Positions 48,665 to 48,785 of a DNA stretch of 48,785 nucleotides are shown one piece after another. The position numbers were made by a program, and so were the translations under genes. The notes beneath the pieces were generated by a model that saw only the letters and a program-made list of their open reading frames with translations, did not search any database and was not told where the DNA came from. The stretch comes from Bremerella cremea. GTDB lineage: Bacteria > Planctomycetota > Planctomycetia > Pirellulales > Pirellulaceae. Positions within the stretch are counted from its first letter, which is position 1; every line of letters begins with the position of its first letter. The stretch covers positions 1 through 48,785 of the forward strand of contig NZ_QPEX01000042.1 in assembly GCF_003335505.1 (NCBI RefSeq). The letters run 5' to 3'.

Positions 48665-48785
48665 TGTCCGTCAAGTTGCGCACAATTGATTTTCAGCCTG
48701 ACTCTGGAATCTTTTTTGCCGCGCGCGGCAAAAAAGATTTTCACGTTAAAGTTTCCCCTGCCTCCTTCGGTTCACTCAGCCGGTC
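48665..48785. mobile_element. Probable end of an insertion element (continues past window)
   Basis: Starts where the recombinase homology breaks, with TGTCCGTCAAGTTGCGCAC as a candidate terminal repeat. At 48708-48739 lies a 32-bp perfect palindrome with T6/A6 arms around a GC core, a strong bidirectional terminator typical of IS ends. No coding part is visible in the window, and the IS family is unknown. Confidence 0.5.

Overview
The window looks like a stretch of planctomycete (probably Pirellulales-type) genome built almost entirely from accessory DNA. The best lineage clue is the giant RHS protein at 4087-11328, whose N-terminus carries the planctomycete-style LEPR-XLL export signature (LETLEHRQLLAAD). 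TadE/TadG-like surface proteins and planctomycete-type RHS repeats fit the same origin. No ribosomal or housekeeping operon is present, and the only tRNA sequence is a repeated 3'-half fragment.

Layout. (A) 1 to about 21230 is a plasmid-like element. It holds ParA and a small ribbon-helix-helix-like partner, a RepA-type initiator with an iteron and DnaA-box origin, an Xis-like protein and a tyrosine integrase. Its cargo is a GT25/sulfotransferase fusion, a GT4 glycosyltransferase and a polymorphic-toxin island. That island has a full-length RHS with a ParB-like toxin tip, a SUKH-type immunity gene, a KptA/Tpt1 gene, and two displaced Hint-toxin tips, each followed by an immunity or putative immunity gene. 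A duplicated spacer (a Pro-rich small gene plus a ~218-bp repeat) separates the tips.

(B) 21230-34992 is a compact integrative element of about 13.7 kb, bounded by a perfect 48-bp direct repeat containing a tRNA 3' half. From left to right it has a tyrosine integrase, an Xis-like HTH gene that may be frameshifted, small hypotheticals, a serine resolvase, a NUMOD1-like protein, an iteron-like inverted-repeat region (candidate origin), an SF3 primase/helicase, a highly structured intergenic RNA candidate, six tightly overlapping unrecognised ORFs, and a three-gene ABC-3C predicted defence system beside the right att. The architecture (integrase, SF3 helicase, origin, defence cargo next to att) resembles phage-satellite or P4-like islands.

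(C) 34992-48785 is a third mobile-looking region. It starts with a decayed HTH gene and a cluster of palindromes, then an archaeo-eukaryotic-type (RepB-like) primase, a membrane protein, a sigma factor with region 2 only, an Xis-like HTH gene, coiled-coil small proteins, and two phage tail-fibre-like proteins sharing a module. On the opposite strand are TadE/TadG-like genes, two small hypotheticals and a gp32-like ssDNA-binding protein. It ends with a 96-aa sigma-like protein behind a structured leader, a noncoding block carrying a dispersed GTTCCGAAC repeat, and a tyrosine recombinase cut short, apparently by an insertion element with a 32-bp palindrome.

Reading: at least two, probably three, integrating replicons have accreted at one tRNA site. 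The integrases of A and B are homologous and diverge from the same att copy. The most interesting candidates for new biology are element B (origin, structured RNA, ORFan operon, ABC-3C), the displaced toxin-tip array, and the palindrome and repeat systems of region C.
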